The notes under the pieces: model-generated
The model's database searches: none
Told to the model about the DNA's origin: nothing
What the model saw: only the letters and a program-made list of their open reading frames with translations
Part shown: positions 52,967-61,897 of the stretch, in pieces
How positions within the stretch are numbered: position 1 is the first letter of the stretch
Layout: the number at the start of each line of letters is the position of its first letter
Translations under genes and position numbers: made by a program
Source: an uncultured Sphingomonas sp.
GTDB lineage: Bacteria; Pseudomonadota; Alphaproteobacteria; Sphingomonadales; Sphingomonadaceae
Direction of reading: 5' to 3'
DNA: 64,000 bases
NCBI RefSeq assembly: GCF_913774285.1
Contig: NZ_CAJYHX010000015.1
Span: 46,046-110,045, forward strand

Positions 52967-54568
52967 ATGGCGCCGCTGCGCTTGAACCGGCGCCGCTTTT
53001 CGCCGAAAGCGCGGGCCATGGCTAGAACCGGGGCGTTTCCGCGCATGCGGCAGGTGATCATGCTGGTGGCGATGCTGCTCGCCTGGAGTGTGCCGGCGCG
53101 TGCCGACGACATCTCCGCGGCGGGGCGCGGGGTGGTGCGGATCGTCACCATCGCGGTCGCAGACGACGAGGTGGTCGGCTTCGGCCATGGCAGTGGCTTC
53201 GCGGTGGCGCCCAACCGTGTCGTCACCAACGCGCATGTCGTCGAGCTTGCCTCGCGCTATCCCGGCAACGTCGTGATCGGCGTGGTGCCGTCCGAGGGCA
53301 GCAAGTCCTTCCAGGGCAAGCTGATCGCGATCGACACCAAGCGCGACCTGGCGCTGATCGAGTTCAGCGGCGCCAAGCTGCCAACGCTGGCGCTGTCCAG
53401 CGGCGCGGTGACCGACGGCGAAACGCTGATCGCGCTCGGCTATCCAGGCAATGTCGACATCGCGACGGCGCGCTCGGCGGCGGACTTCATCACCCCGCAA
53501 TCGCCGGTGCGCTCGCAGGGCGGCTTTGCCGGCACGCGGACGCTGGAGGGCATTTCGGTGCTGCTCCACACCGCCAGCATCGCCCGCGGCAATTCGGGCG
53601 GGCCGCTGCTCGATGCGTGCGGGCGGGTGCTGGGGGTCAACTCGGCGATCACCAACAGCGAGGAGGGCGATTCGACCTTTGCGTTCGCCATCTCCTATCC
53701 CGAGCTGACTGCCTTCCTCACCCAGGCCAAGCAGCCCTTCGTCTCGATCGCCGCTCCGTGCATCAGCGTCGAGCAGCGCAACGCGCTCGACAAGGCGGCC
53801 GAGGAGAAGGACCGCGCCGACATCGCCAACCGCAACGCGCAGGCCGAATCGGCCGCGGCGCGCGCCCGCGAAGCCGCGATCGACAAAGCGCGCGCAGCGA
53901 ATGAGTCCGCCCGCGAAACCTATATGGCGGGTGCCGCGGTGCTGCTGGTGTTCGGCGCACTGGCGCTGGGCGCGGCGGGCCTGCTGCTCTCGCGCGACCG
54001 GCAGCGCCCGGGCATCTGGACCGCGGTGGGCGGCGGTGCGCTGCTGCTCGGCGCGGTCGCGCTGTTCGTGCTGCGCCCGAGCTTCGACGAGGCGAGCATC
54101 GCCGCCCCGCCCGAGGACAACCAGACCGCCGAGGCGAAACTCCCGGCGGGTGCCGCGGAGGGTCCGCTGGTCTGCACGCTCCAGCCCGATCGCAGCCGGA
54201 TCACCGTCTCGCCGGGCGAAGCGGTGAAGCTGAATGTCGGGCTCGACGGCTGCTTCGACGGGGGCACGCAATACGCCGAATCCGGCCGCCGCTGGCAGCG
54301 CGTGCTCGTTCCCGCCGACGAGCAGACGGTGACGGTGCGCGAGTTCGATCCGGACAGCGGTACGCTCACGGACACGCGCTATTTCCTGTCGGCCGCGGAC
54401 ATGCAGAAGGTGCGCGACGTCAAGCCGACCGTCCCGGTGAACCAGTGCACCGCCGACCAGGCCAAGCGCGCGAGCCTCGCCAGCCTCCAGCAGCTGATGC
54501 GCGCCACGCTGCCGCCGGCGTATAACGAGAAGCTGGTCTATCACTGCGCGCCCGACGGGGCGGAGTGA
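52967..54568 (+). CDS. Trypsin-like serine protease with membrane anchor
   Basis: A 533-residue protein. A signal peptide is near the N-terminus (MRQVIMLVAMLLAWSVPARA, starting at 53045). A trypsin-like domain (residues about 35-250) has the catalytic His in VVTNAHVVEL, Asp in TKRDLALIEF and Ser in ARGNSGGPLLDA. An Ala/Arg-rich helix follows (NAQAESAAARAREAAIDKAR), then two membrane segments (GAAVLLVFGALALGAAGLLL and GGGALLLGAVALFVL), and a C-terminal domain of about 150 residues I do not recognise. No PDZ domain. The start could be 52967 or 53045; the latter fits the signal peptide. Confidence 0.82.
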   Translation: MAPLRLNRRRFSPKARAMARTGAFPRMRQVIMLVAMLLAWSVPARADDISAAGRGVVRIVTIAVADDEVVGFGHGSGFAVAPNRVVTNAHVVELASRYPGNVVIGVVPSEGSKSFQGKLIAIDTKRDLALIEFSGAKLPTLALSSGAVTDGETLIALGYPGNVDIATARSAADFITPQSPVRSQGGFAGTRTLEGISVLLHTASIARGNSGGPLLDACGRVLGVNSAITNSEEGDSTFAFAISYPELTAFLTQAKQPFVSIAAPCISVEQRNALDKAAEEKDRADIANRNAQAESAAARAREAAIDKARAANESARETYMAGAAVLLVFGALALGAAGLLLSRDRQRPGIWTAVGGGALLLGAVALFVLRPSFDEASIAAPPEDNQTAEAKLPAGAAEGPLVCTLQPDRSRITVSPGEAVKLNVGLDGCFDGGTQYAESGRRWQRVLVPADEQTVTVREFDPDSGTLTDTRYFLSAADMQKVRDVKPTVPVNQCTADQAKRASLASLQQLMRATLPPAYNEKLVYHCAPDGAE

Positions 54569-54569
54569 G

Positions 54570-55613
54570 CTACTTCCGCTCCCTCACGCCTTCCCGCGCC
54601 CGCAGCACCCGCTTCCGCTCCAGCCCATAGGCATAGCCGCCCATACTGCCGTCGCCGCGTTGGGCGCGGTGGCAGGGGATGGCGAGCGCGACCGGGTTGG
54701 CGCCGCACGCCGTGCCCGCCGCGCGCACCGCGCCGGGATTGCCCGCCATCGCCGCGAGTTCGGCATAGCTCCGCGTCTCGCCCGGCGGGATCGTGCGGAG
54801 TGCCTGCCACACCGCCTCCTGGAAGGCGGTGCCCTGCACGTCGAGCGGCAGGTCGCGCTGGCGATTGGGATCCTCAACCAGCGCCACCACGTGCGCCGCG
54901 AGCGCGGCGAAGTCGGCATCGCCGGGCACCACCGTCGCCGCAGGGAAGCGGCGGGCGAGCATCTCCGCATCCTCGTCGAAGGCGATGCGGCACAGGCCCT
55001 TGTCCGTCGCGGCGATGAGCAGGGGCCCGAGGCTGGTCTCCGCCAGCGTCCAGCGGATCGTCACCCCCGCCCCGCCGGCACGCCATGCGCTCGGCACCAT
55101 GCCGAGCCGCGCCCCCGCCTCAGCGTAGAAGCGGCTGGGGGCCGAATAGCCGGCGGCATAGATTGCCCGGGTCACGCTGTCCTCCTCGTCGAGTGCCGCC
55201 GCCGCCCGGCGGGCGCGCAGGCCGCGGGCATAGGCGGCGGGGGTCACGCCGGTCGCGCGCTTGAACAGCCGGTTGAAATGGTGCGGCGCATAGCCGACTG
55301 CCGCGGCCAGCGCCTCGAGCCCGATCATCTCCTCCGCCGCATCGAGCAGCGCCGTGGCGCGCGCAACCGCTGTCGCATCCCGCGCCGCCTCGTCCGGCTT
55401 GCAGCGAAGGCACGCGCGGAACCCCGCCGCCGCCGCGTCCGCGCCGGCATCGAAGAAGCGGACATTCTCCGGCCGCGGCCGCCGCGCCGGGCAGCTCGGC
55501 TTGCAGTAGATACCGGTGGTGGTCACCGCGACGACGAAGCGGCCGTCCTGCGCCCGGTCGCGCGCGGCGAAGGCGTTCCAGCGGGCATCGTGCAGGGCAG
55601 CAGCATAGGTCAT
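54570..55613 (-). CDS. ada: Ada: O6-methylguanine-DNA methyltransferase and regulator
   Basis: A 347-residue Ada protein that repairs alkylated DNA and activates the adaptive response. Domains are the N-terminal zinc/methyl-phosphotriester domain (TTTGIYCKPSCPARRPRPEN; CLRCKPDE), an AraC helix-turn-helix (AVGYAPHHFNRLFKRATGV), and the methyltransferase with the acceptor cysteine in VALAIPCHRAQRGDGS. ATG at 55613 gives MTYAAALHDARWNAF, matching the family start; the frame extends upstream without similarity. It is convergent with the serine protease gene, one base apart. Confidence 0.95.
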   Translation of the reverse strand: MTYAAALHDARWNAFAARDRAQDGRFVVAVTTTGIYCKPSCPARRPRPENVRFFDAGADAAAAGFRACLRCKPDEAARDATAVARATALLDAAEEMIGLEALAAAVGYAPHHFNRLFKRATGVTPAAYARGLRARRAAAALDEEDSVTRAIYAAGYSAPSRFYAEAGARLGMVPSAWRAGGAGVTIRWTLAETSLGPLLIAATDKGLCRIAFDEDAEMLARRFPAATVVPGDADFAALAAHVVALVEDPNRQRDLPLDVQGTAFQEAVWQALRTIPPGETRSYAELAAMAGNPGAVRAAGTACGANPVALAIPCHRAQRGDGSMGGYAYGLERKRVLRAREGVRERK

Positions 55614-55705
55614 GCCATCGCTATACGCCCATTGGCGTAGTTGCGGCATCCCGCCGCTTGCGCGCAAAGCCGCCCCGGCTCTTGCAGTCGGCGCGCTTTG
55701 CTGGC

Positions 55706-55720
55706 AACGTTAACGTTAAC
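55706..55720 (+). promoter_or_regulatory. LacI-like operator upstream of the MFS gene
   Basis: AACGTTAACGTT (55706-55717) is a perfect 12-bp palindrome, overlapping GTTAACGTTAAC (55709-55720), also perfect. The central AACGTT is typical of LacI/GalR-family operators, and it lies 31 bp upstream of the MFS ATG. It probably controls the MFS-GH43 pair by sugar induction. The regulator gene is not in the window. Confidence 0.55.
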
Positions 55721-55751
55721 ACGCGTGTCGGCGCGGAAGTTTGGAGAGTGC

Positions 55752-57002
55752 ATGTCCTTCTGGCACCGCACGGGCGCGCTGCGCTGGTGGATCATCGGCA
55801 TCGTCATGCTGGGCACGATGCTCAACTATCTGACGCGGAGCACGCTGGCGGTCGCGGCGCCGAGCTTCATGGTCGATCTCCACATCGACGAGCAGCAATA
55901 TTCCTACATCACCGCAGCCTTCCAGGGCGGCATCATGCTGCAGCCGGTGGTGGGCTATATCCTCGACGTGGTCGGCCTGCGCTCGGGCATGGCGCTGTTC
56001 GCCGCCGGCTGGGGCCTGCTGAGCATGGCGCACGGCCTGGCCTTCAGCTGGCAATGGCTGTTCGCGCTGCGCGGGATGCTGGGCTTTGCCGAAGGCACCT
56101 CGCACACCGGTGGCCTCAAGGTCGTCTCCGAGTGGTTCCCGGCGCGCGAGCGCGGCTTTGCCGGCGGCATCTACAATCTCGGCGCCTCGGCCGGTGCGGC
56201 GCTGGCGGCGCCGCTGGTCGCGGGATCGATCGCCTTGTGGAACTGGCGCGCGGCCTTCGTCGTCACCGGGGTGCTGGCGCTGCTCTGGGCGCTGCTGTGG
56301 CTGCTCAACTATCGCACCCCGCAGACCCATCCGAGCATCTCGAGCCAAGAGCGCGACCTGATCCTCAGCGGCCAGGAAGCGCATATCCAGGAACGCGGCG
56401 AGCGCCCCTCGCCGCTGCGCCTGCTCGCCCAGCGCAACTTCTGGGGCATCGCCCTGCCGCGCTTCCTCGCCGACCCGACCTGGGGGACGCTGACCTTCTG
56501 GATGCCGCTCTATCTAGTGAAGGTGCGCGGCTTCAACCTGGGCGAGATCGCGGTTTCCGCCTTCCTGCCCTTCATCGCCGCCGATCTGGGCTGCATGTTC
56601 GGCCCCGCCCTCGCGCTGTTCCTCCAGCGGCGCGGGATCAGCCTGATCAACGCGCGGCGCTGGACCTTCACCTTCGGCGCGCTGCTGATGACCGGCATGG
56701 TGTTCGTCGCCAGCGTCGAGAGCGCCTGGCTGGCGGTAGCCCTCCTCTGCCTCGGTGGCTTCGCGCACCAGACCCTCTCGGTCACCGTCATCACCATGGC
56801 CAGCGACCTCTTCCCGCGCAACGAGCTCGGCACCGTCGCCGGCTTGGCGGGCACCTTCGCCAACAGCAGCATCCTCATTTTCTCGCTGCTGATCGGCGGG
56901 CTGGTCGCCTCGCTCGGCTATGGCCCCTTCTTCATCGCCCTCGGGCTGCTCGACCTCGTCGCCGCCCTTCTTCTCTGGACCCTCGTCAAGGCGCCCCGAT
57001 GA
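55752..57002 (+). CDS. MFS transporter, hexuronate/sugar-acid type
   Basis: A 416-residue major facilitator with about 12 hydrophobic segments, resembling the anion:cation symporter branch (ExuT, GarP, GudP). The start WWIIGIVMLGTMLNYLTRST matches this branch, and FAEGTSHTGGLKVVSEWFPA is the conserved loop after helix 4. Its stop overlaps the GH43 start by four bases (ATGA), so it imports a substrate or product of that enzyme, perhaps a uronate-containing xylo-oligosaccharide. ATG 55752 is chosen for the normal N-terminus, with GGAGAG upstream. Confidence 0.9.
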   Translation: MSFWHRTGALRWWIIGIVMLGTMLNYLTRSTLAVAAPSFMVDLHIDEQQYSYITAAFQGGIMLQPVVGYILDVVGLRSGMALFAAGWGLLSMAHGLAFSWQWLFALRGMLGFAEGTSHTGGLKVVSEWFPARERGFAGGIYNLGASAGAALAAPLVAGSIALWNWRAAFVVTGVLALLWALLWLLNYRTPQTHPSISSQERDLILSGQEAHIQERGERPSPLRLLAQRNFWGIALPRFLADPTWGTLTFWMPLYLVKVRGFNLGEIAVSAFLPFIAADLGCMFGPALALFLQRRGISLINARRWTFTFGALLMTGMVFVASVESAWLAVALLCLGGFAHQTLSVTVITMASDLFPRNELGTVAGLAGTFANSSILIFSLLIGGLVASLGYGPFFIALGLLDLVAALLLWTLVKAPR

Positions 57003-58633
57003 TCCGCAATCCGATCCTTCCCGGCTTCAACCCCGATCCGTCGATCTGCCGCGTCGGCGACGACTATTACATCGCGACCTCGACCTTCGAGTGGTTCCCC
57101 GGCGTGCAGATCCACCACAGCCGCGACCTCGCCAACTGGACGCTGGTCGCCCGGCCGCTGGTGCGCGCGTCGCAGCTCGACATGCGCGGCGATCCGGACA
57201 GCTGCGGCGTGTGGGCACCGTGCCTCACCCATGACGGCGCCCGCTTCCACCTGCTCTACACCGATGTGAAGCGCTACGGCCGCACGACCATGGGCGGCGC
57301 CTCGGGCGCGTCGCTGCGCGACTTCCACAATTACCTCGTCACCTGCGAGACGATCGACGGGGAGTGGTCCGATCCGATCCACCTCAATTCGAGCGGGTTC
57401 GACCCCTCGATGTTCCATGACGAGGACGGCCGCAAATGGGTGGTCAACCAGCTCTGGGACCATCGCCCGGGCCGCAACCGCTTCGCCGGGATCGTGCTGC
57501 AGGAATATGATCCGGCGTCGGAGAAGCTGGTCGGCACGCGCACCAACATCTTCCCGGGCACCGCGCTGGGGCTGACCGAGGCGCCGCACCTCTATCGCCG
57601 CGGCGACTTCTACTATCTGCTCACCGCCGAGGGCGGCACCGGCTGGAACCATGCCGTCACCATGGCGCGCTCGCGGGCGATCACCGGGCCGTACGAGCTG
57701 CATCCGGACACCTATATCCTCTCCAGCCGCACCCGCCCCGACGCGGTGCTGGCACGCGCGGGCCATGCCGATCTGGTCCACACGGCGGACGGGGAGCCCT
57801 GGCTCGCCTATCTGTGTGGGCGCCCGCTGCCGAATCGCGGCCGCTGCGTGCTCGGCCGCGAGACCGCGATCCAGCCGATGCGCTGGGCCGAGGATGGCTG
57901 GCTCTACACCCGCGACGGCCGCGGCCTGCCCGAGCTGGAGGTGCCCGCGCTCAGCAACACCCTCTCGCCGGGGCGGCAGACCGAGGAGCGGCACGACTTC
58001 GACTCGGCCACGCTGCCGATCGACCTGCAATGGCTGCGCACCCCCGAGCCCGACCAGATCTTCAGCCTCACCGCCAGGCCCGGCCATCTCCGCCTGTTCG
58101 GGCGCGAGACGATCGGCAGCGTCTTCACCCAGGCGCTGGTCGCGCGGCGGCTCCAGGCCTTCTGCACCTCGACGACTTGCGTGCTCGACTTCGAACCGCA
58201 GGACTTCCAGCAGGCGGCGGGGCTGGTCGCCTATTATAACGGCACCAAGTTCCACTACCTGCATGTCAGCCATGACGAGGACGTGGGCCGCCACCTCCGC
58301 GTGATGACAGCGCTGCCCGACGCCCCCCAGGGCGACGCCTTCACCGCGCCGATCCCGCTGCCGGCGGGGCCGATCGAGCTGCGCTGCGAAATGGATTACG
58401 AGCGGCTGCGCTTCGGCTGGCGGATGGCGGGGGCGGAGGCCTGGCACTGGCTCCCCGAGCTGTTCGATGCCTCGATCCTCTCCGACGAGGCGAGCGCCCC
58501 CGGCCTGCCCAACTTCACAGGCGCGTTCATCGGCATGGCCTGCCAGGACATGGGCGGCACGGGCACCCCGGCGGACTTCGACTGGTTCGCGTATCGCGAG
58601 CGAGAGTATGTGGTGGATTCGACGGCGGGCTGA
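56999..58633 (+). CDS. Glycoside hydrolase family 43 beta-xylosidase/arabinosidase
   Basis: A 544-residue GH43 enzyme without a signal peptide, so cytoplasmic. The five-bladed propeller holds the base Asp in LPGFNPDPSICRVGDDYY, the second Asp in SGFDPSMFHDEDGRKW and the general acid Glu in ALGLTEAPHLYRRGDFYY. The C-terminal 200 residues are a concanavalin-like beta-sandwich found in beta-xylosidases (FEPQDFQQAAGLVAYYNGTK). It probably cleaves imported xylo- or arabino-oligosaccharides brought in by the coupled MFS protein. Confidence 0.93.
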   Translation: MIRNPILPGFNPDPSICRVGDDYYIATSTFEWFPGVQIHHSRDLANWTLVARPLVRASQLDMRGDPDSCGVWAPCLTHDGARFHLLYTDVKRYGRTTMGGASGASLRDFHNYLVTCETIDGEWSDPIHLNSSGFDPSMFHDEDGRKWVVNQLWDHRPGRNRFAGIVLQEYDPASEKLVGTRTNIFPGTALGLTEAPHLYRRGDFYYLLTAEGGTGWNHAVTMARSRAITGPYELHPDTYILSSRTRPDAVLARAGHADLVHTADGEPWLAYLCGRPLPNRGRCVLGRETAIQPMRWAEDGWLYTRDGRGLPELEVPALSNTLSPGRQTEERHDFDSATLPIDLQWLRTPEPDQIFSLTARPGHLRLFGRETIGSVFTQALVARRLQAFCTSTTCVLDFEPQDFQQAAGLVAYYNGTKFHYLHVSHDEDVGRHLRVMTALPDAPQGDAFTAPIPLPAGPIELRCEMDYERLRFGWRMAGAEAWHWLPELFDASILSDEASAPGLPNFTGAFIGMACQDMGGTGTPADFDWFAYREREYVVDSTAG

Positions 58634-58720
58634 GGCGGGCAAAACCGGCGTACGATCGATATTGCCTTCCGTTCGTTTCGGGGTGAAGCTTCCCCAAAAG
58701 AACTGCCAGAGAGGAGTATC

Positions 58721-59416
58721 ATGCGCACCGGAAAACTGCTGCTCGCATCCACGATCGTAATGGTGGCTGCGTTCGCCGGTGCAAGCATGGCGCAGGAGCA
58801 ACGCGGGGCTGCAGCGGCGCTGTCGTTCGGCGGACTGCGCTTCGACGGTGCGCTGAACGGTGGCATCGAGCAGGCCCGACTCGATAACGGCAAGCTGACG
58901 ATCGCTGCGGGACCGAAGACCGATTTCTTCAACGAGGTCGACGGGACCACGATCTATGGCAACGCGCCGGTCGTGCTCACGCGGATCGACAACACCAAGC
59001 CGTTCACCTTCGTGGTTCGGGTCGCGCCGAAGCTGGCGAGCACCTATGATGCCGCTGCCGCCTATGTCTGGGTCGACGACAAGCACTGGCTGAAGATGGC
59101 GCTGGAACGTGATGAGCGTGGTCTCGCCCGTATCGTGACGGTCCGCACCAACGGCACGTCTGACGACAACAATCATGACGCGGTCGGCGCGCCATCGGCA
59201 TTCCTGAAGCTCTCCTCGGACACCAAGTCGATCGGTTTCTATTACTCCATCGACGGCAAGACCTGGCAGCTCGTTCGGGTGTTCCGGAACGACTATCCTG
59301 CCGCGCTGCAGCTGGGGCTGAGTGCCCAGTCACCGACAGGAACCGGAACGGAGGCCGCGTTCAGCGGGCTTTCGTTCACCCCGGCGAGCGTGCGGGACTT
59401 CCGCTTGGGGGAATAA
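58721..59416 (+). CDS. Secreted DUF1349-like concanavalin-fold protein
   Basis: A 231-residue protein with a signal peptide (LLLASTIVMVAAFAGASMAQ). The mature part matches the DUF1349/concanavalin A-like sandwich: DFFNEVDGTTIYGNAPVVL, AAYVWVDDKHWLKMALERD, and FYYSIDGKTWQLVRVFRNDY. Such domains bind or process carbohydrate, and the location after GH43 fits plant polysaccharide use. It has no catalytic motif that I can identify. It lies 87 bp after the GH43 gene and may be co-transcribed. Confidence 0.83.
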   Translation: MRTGKLLLASTIVMVAAFAGASMAQEQRGAAAALSFGGLRFDGALNGGIEQARLDNGKLTIAAGPKTDFFNEVDGTTIYGNAPVVLTRIDNTKPFTFVVRVAPKLASTYDAAAAYVWVDDKHWLKMALERDERGLARIVTVRTNGTSDDNNHDAVGAPSAFLKLSSDTKSIGFYYSIDGKTWQLVRVFRNDYPAALQLGLSAQSPTGTGTEAAFSGLSFTPASVRDFRLGE

Positions 59417-59434
59417 GGCAGGGGGCGGTTCGCC

Positions 59435-59779
59435 CTACTCCCCCTCACGCAACATGCTCGCCCGCCGCAGCCGCGCCTCCAGATCCTCCACCATCCGCTC
59501 CCGGCTGCGGAACGCATGCTGCAGGTCACGCTGGCTGAGCGGCATCAGGAATTCGCAGCCGTGGCGGGTGTCCTCGCGCCACACCACCCGCGCCTCGCGC
59601 GCGCCGGCGCCGGACATGCCGATCCAGATCAGCGTCCCCTCGGGCAGCGCCACATCGGCGTTGAACAGGAAGCCGGTGCGCGAGAAATTCTCGACCACCG
59701 CGTCGAACGGGCGGCCGTCCATGCCGCGCACGGTGGTTTCCCGATTCACCAGGAAGCGCACCGCGCCGCGCGCGTCCAT
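59435..59779 (-). CDS. PilZ-domain protein
   Basis: A 114-residue PilZ domain protein. The fold is visible as NRETTVRGMDGRPFDAVVEN, then FSRTGFLFNADVALPEGTLI and the end DTRHGCEFLMPLSQRD. The canonical c-di-GMP motif would be RxxxR with a downstream D/NxSxxG: NFSRTGF is a fair match to the second, while the first is weak, so ligand binding is uncertain. The ATG at 59779 has GGGGA upstream and is preferred over a GTG at 59812. Confidence 0.8.
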   Translation of the reverse strand: MDARGAVRFLVNRETTVRGMDGRPFDAVVENFSRTGFLFNADVALPEGTLIWIGMSGAGAREARVVWREDTRHGCEFLMPLSQRDLQHAFRSRERMVEDLEARLRRASMLREGE

Positions 59780-59812
59780 GCTTCCCCAAACTTCCAGTCG
59801 CGCGACGAGCAC

Positions 59813-60107
59813 TCGTGCCTGTTCCCTTGCCCCAGACCCGGGCTTCTACCGCAAACGGGGTTAACGCCTGACCAACGCCGCCACGCTTCTTGACGCGGCG
59901 CAGCATCGCTGCCATATGCGCCATCACGACGAGGCATTTATTTGCAGCGTGATCGGCGGCGCAGGCCCGGAAGGGAAAAAGCGCCGCTCGGCTCTGCCTC
60001 GTTCTTACCGGCTTCCCAAATCACGCGGGGCGTCACTTGTTGACCCCGCCTACGCCCGCGCCTTTCGAAGATGCGCGTGCGCCGGCATCTATTCGTAAGG
60101 TATTCCC
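59813..60107. other. Intergenic region upstream of the DEAD-box gene
   Basis: About 295 bp with no convincing gene. TTGACG (59890-59895) and CATATG (59913-59918), 17 bp apart, form a possible sigma-70 promoter pointing at the helicase, leaving a leader of roughly 180 bases. Such long leaders are common for cold-induced RNA helicases. The other strand must contain the PilZ promoter. No repeat element is seen. Confidence 0.35.
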
Positions 60108-61607
60108 ATGTTGTTCAAAGACCTCGGCCTTTCCGAGACCGTCCTCGCTGCGCTTGCGGCGAAGGGCTATAACGAGGCTACGCCGATCCAGGCGCAGTCG
60201 ATCCCCGCGCTGCTCGAAGGCCGCGACCTGCTCGGCATCGCCCAGACCGGCACCGGCAAGACCGCCGCGTTCATGCTCCCGTCGATCGACCGCCTCGTCG
60301 CCAGCGGCAAGCGCGCCCAGCCGCGCGGCTGCCGCATGCTCGTCCTCGCGCCGACCCGCGAGCTCGCCGCGCAGATCGCCGACAATGCCAAGCACTACGC
60401 CAGCGGCACCGGCCTGCGCATCGCCACCGTGTTCGGCGGCACCTCGGTCCACAAGAACAAGACCGATCTGGCGCGCGGCGTCGACATCCTCGTCGCGACG
60501 CCGGGCCGCCTCGTCGACCTGCTCGACCAGTGCTACATGATCCTGCTGGGCATCGAGATCCTGGTGCTCGACGAGGCCGACCAGATGCTCGACCTCGGCT
60601 TCATCCATGCGCTGCGCCGCATCGTGAAGGAGCTGCCGGCCAAGCGCCAGTCGCTGTTCTTCTCGGCGACCATGCCCAAGTCGATCCGCGAGCTGGCCAG
60701 CCAGTTCATCCACAACCCGGTGGAAGTGAAGGTGACCCCGGTCGCCACCACGGCGGAGCGCGTCGAGCAGTTCGTCACCTATGTGAACCAGACCGAGAAG
60801 CAGGCGCTGCTGACGATGCAGCTGCGCAGCCTCGAGATCGACCGCGCGCTGATCTTCACCCGCACCAAGCATGGCGCCGACCGCGTCGTGCGGCTGCTCG
60901 CCGGCAACGGCATCGCCGCCAACGCGATCCACGGCAACAAGAGCCAGCCGCAGCGCGAGCGGGCGCTGGGCGAGTTCCGCTCGGGCAAGGTCAAGCTGAT
61001 GGTGGCGACCGACATCGCCGCGCGCGGCATCGACGTGTCGGGCGTCAGCCATGTGTTCAACTTCGAGCTGCCCAACGTGCCGGAGCAATATGTCCACCGC
61101 ATCGGCCGCACCGCGCGCGCCGGCGCCGACGGCATCGCGATCAGCTACTGCGCCGATGACGAGCGTCCGTATCTGAAGGACATCGAGCGGCTGACCCGCC
61201 AGAAGCTCACCGTGCAGCCGCTGCCGGAGAACTTCATGGCCGAGGCCGACAAGATCAAGGCGACCCGCTCGCCGATGCCGGCGAGCCGCGACGAGCAGAA
61301 CGGCCGCAACGGCCGCGCGATGCAGCATGCCTCGGGGCGTCGTGGCGACGGCCAGCCGGCGCGCGGTGGTCGTGGTGGCCCGCGTGGCGATGCGCCGCGG
61401 GGTGGCGAGCAGCGCCGGGCCGAGGGTCCGCGCGGTGAGCAGCCGCGTCGCGCCGAAGGTGCCGGCCATGCCGGTGCGGGCGCCGGTGCCGGTCGCGGTC
61501 CGGGTGCGCCCAAGCGCAAGTTCAACGCGCGTCCGGCCGGCAGCGGCCAGGGTCGCCCCGGCGGCAATCGCGGCCAGGGCGGCGGCGGTCAGGGCCGCGC
61601 GCGCTGA
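60108..61607 (+). CDS. DEAD-box RNA helicase (RhlE-like)
   Basis: A 499-residue helicase. Motifs in order are Q (YNEATPIQAQSIPALLEG), Walker A in AQTGTGKTAAFMLPS, PTRELAAQIA, DEAD in LVLDEADQMLDLGF, SAT in FFSATMPKSIREL, and VATDIAARGIDVSG with HRIGRTARAG. The C-terminus from about residue 400 is Arg-Gly rich (RGGPRGDAPRGGEQRR, then GQGRPGGNRGQGGGGQ), an RNA-binding tail like RhlE. It likely remodels RNA in ribosome assembly or decay, often at low temperature. A nested palindrome follows its stop. Confidence 0.93.
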   Translation: MLFKDLGLSETVLAALAAKGYNEATPIQAQSIPALLEGRDLLGIAQTGTGKTAAFMLPSIDRLVASGKRAQPRGCRMLVLAPTRELAAQIADNAKHYASGTGLRIATVFGGTSVHKNKTDLARGVDILVATPGRLVDLLDQCYMILLGIEILVLDEADQMLDLGFIHALRRIVKELPAKRQSLFFSATMPKSIRELASQFIHNPVEVKVTPVATTAERVEQFVTYVNQTEKQALLTMQLRSLEIDRALIFTRTKHGADRVVRLLAGNGIAANAIHGNKSQPQRERALGEFRSGKVKLMVATDIAARGIDVSGVSHVFNFELPNVPEQYVHRIGRTARAGADGIAISYCADDERPYLKDIERLTRQKLTVQPLPENFMAEADKIKATRSPMPASRDEQNGRNGRAMQHASGRRGDGQPARGGRGGPRGDAPRGGEQRRAEGPRGEQPRRAEGAGHAGAGAGAGRGPGAPKRKFNARPAGSGQGRPGGNRGQGGGGQGRAR

Positions 61608-61616
61608 CACCTAAAC

Positions 61617-61778
61617 TCCTCCCCGGCACGGGGAGGGGGACCATGCGCAGCATGGTGGAGGGGCCGCGCCGAAAGGCGCGGTCTTTCGCGTTTTGAGGCC
61701 GGGGGCACCGCCGCGTGCCGCGGCGGCCCCTCCACCATTTGCTCGCGCAAATGGTCCCCCTCCCCGTACCGGGGAGGA
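61617..61778. repeat. 162-bp nested palindromic element
   Basis: The two ends (TCCTCCCCGGCACGGGGAGG at the left and CCTCCCCGTACCGGGGAGGA at the right) are inverted copies, and the inner GGTGGAGGGGCCGC and GCGGCCCCTCCACC also match. Each arm folds on itself: CCCCGGcacGGGG, and CCATGcgcagCATGG on the left versus CCATTTGCgcgaGCAAATGG on the right. The arms differ only in this inner hairpin. No coding frame is seen. It looks like a non-autonomous miniature element of a family distinct from the CCCCTCCCGC one. Confidence 0.78.
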
Positions 61779-61897
61779 ATTTGGGTATCCGTCCCACTCC
61801 GGCACGGCTGTGCCAAAGCCGGTCATTCACCAATTTCAATAAGCTAGCCCCGCCCCCCGCGCGCCCGCTAGCGCTCGTCCCCACAACAGGTGGGAAC

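Noticed and set aside
55658..56998. Extended N-terminus for the GH43 protein reaching back through the MFS gene
   Set aside because: The upstream part is a frame-shifted shadow of the MFS transporter; the conserved GH43 start begins at the ATG overlapping the MFS stop.
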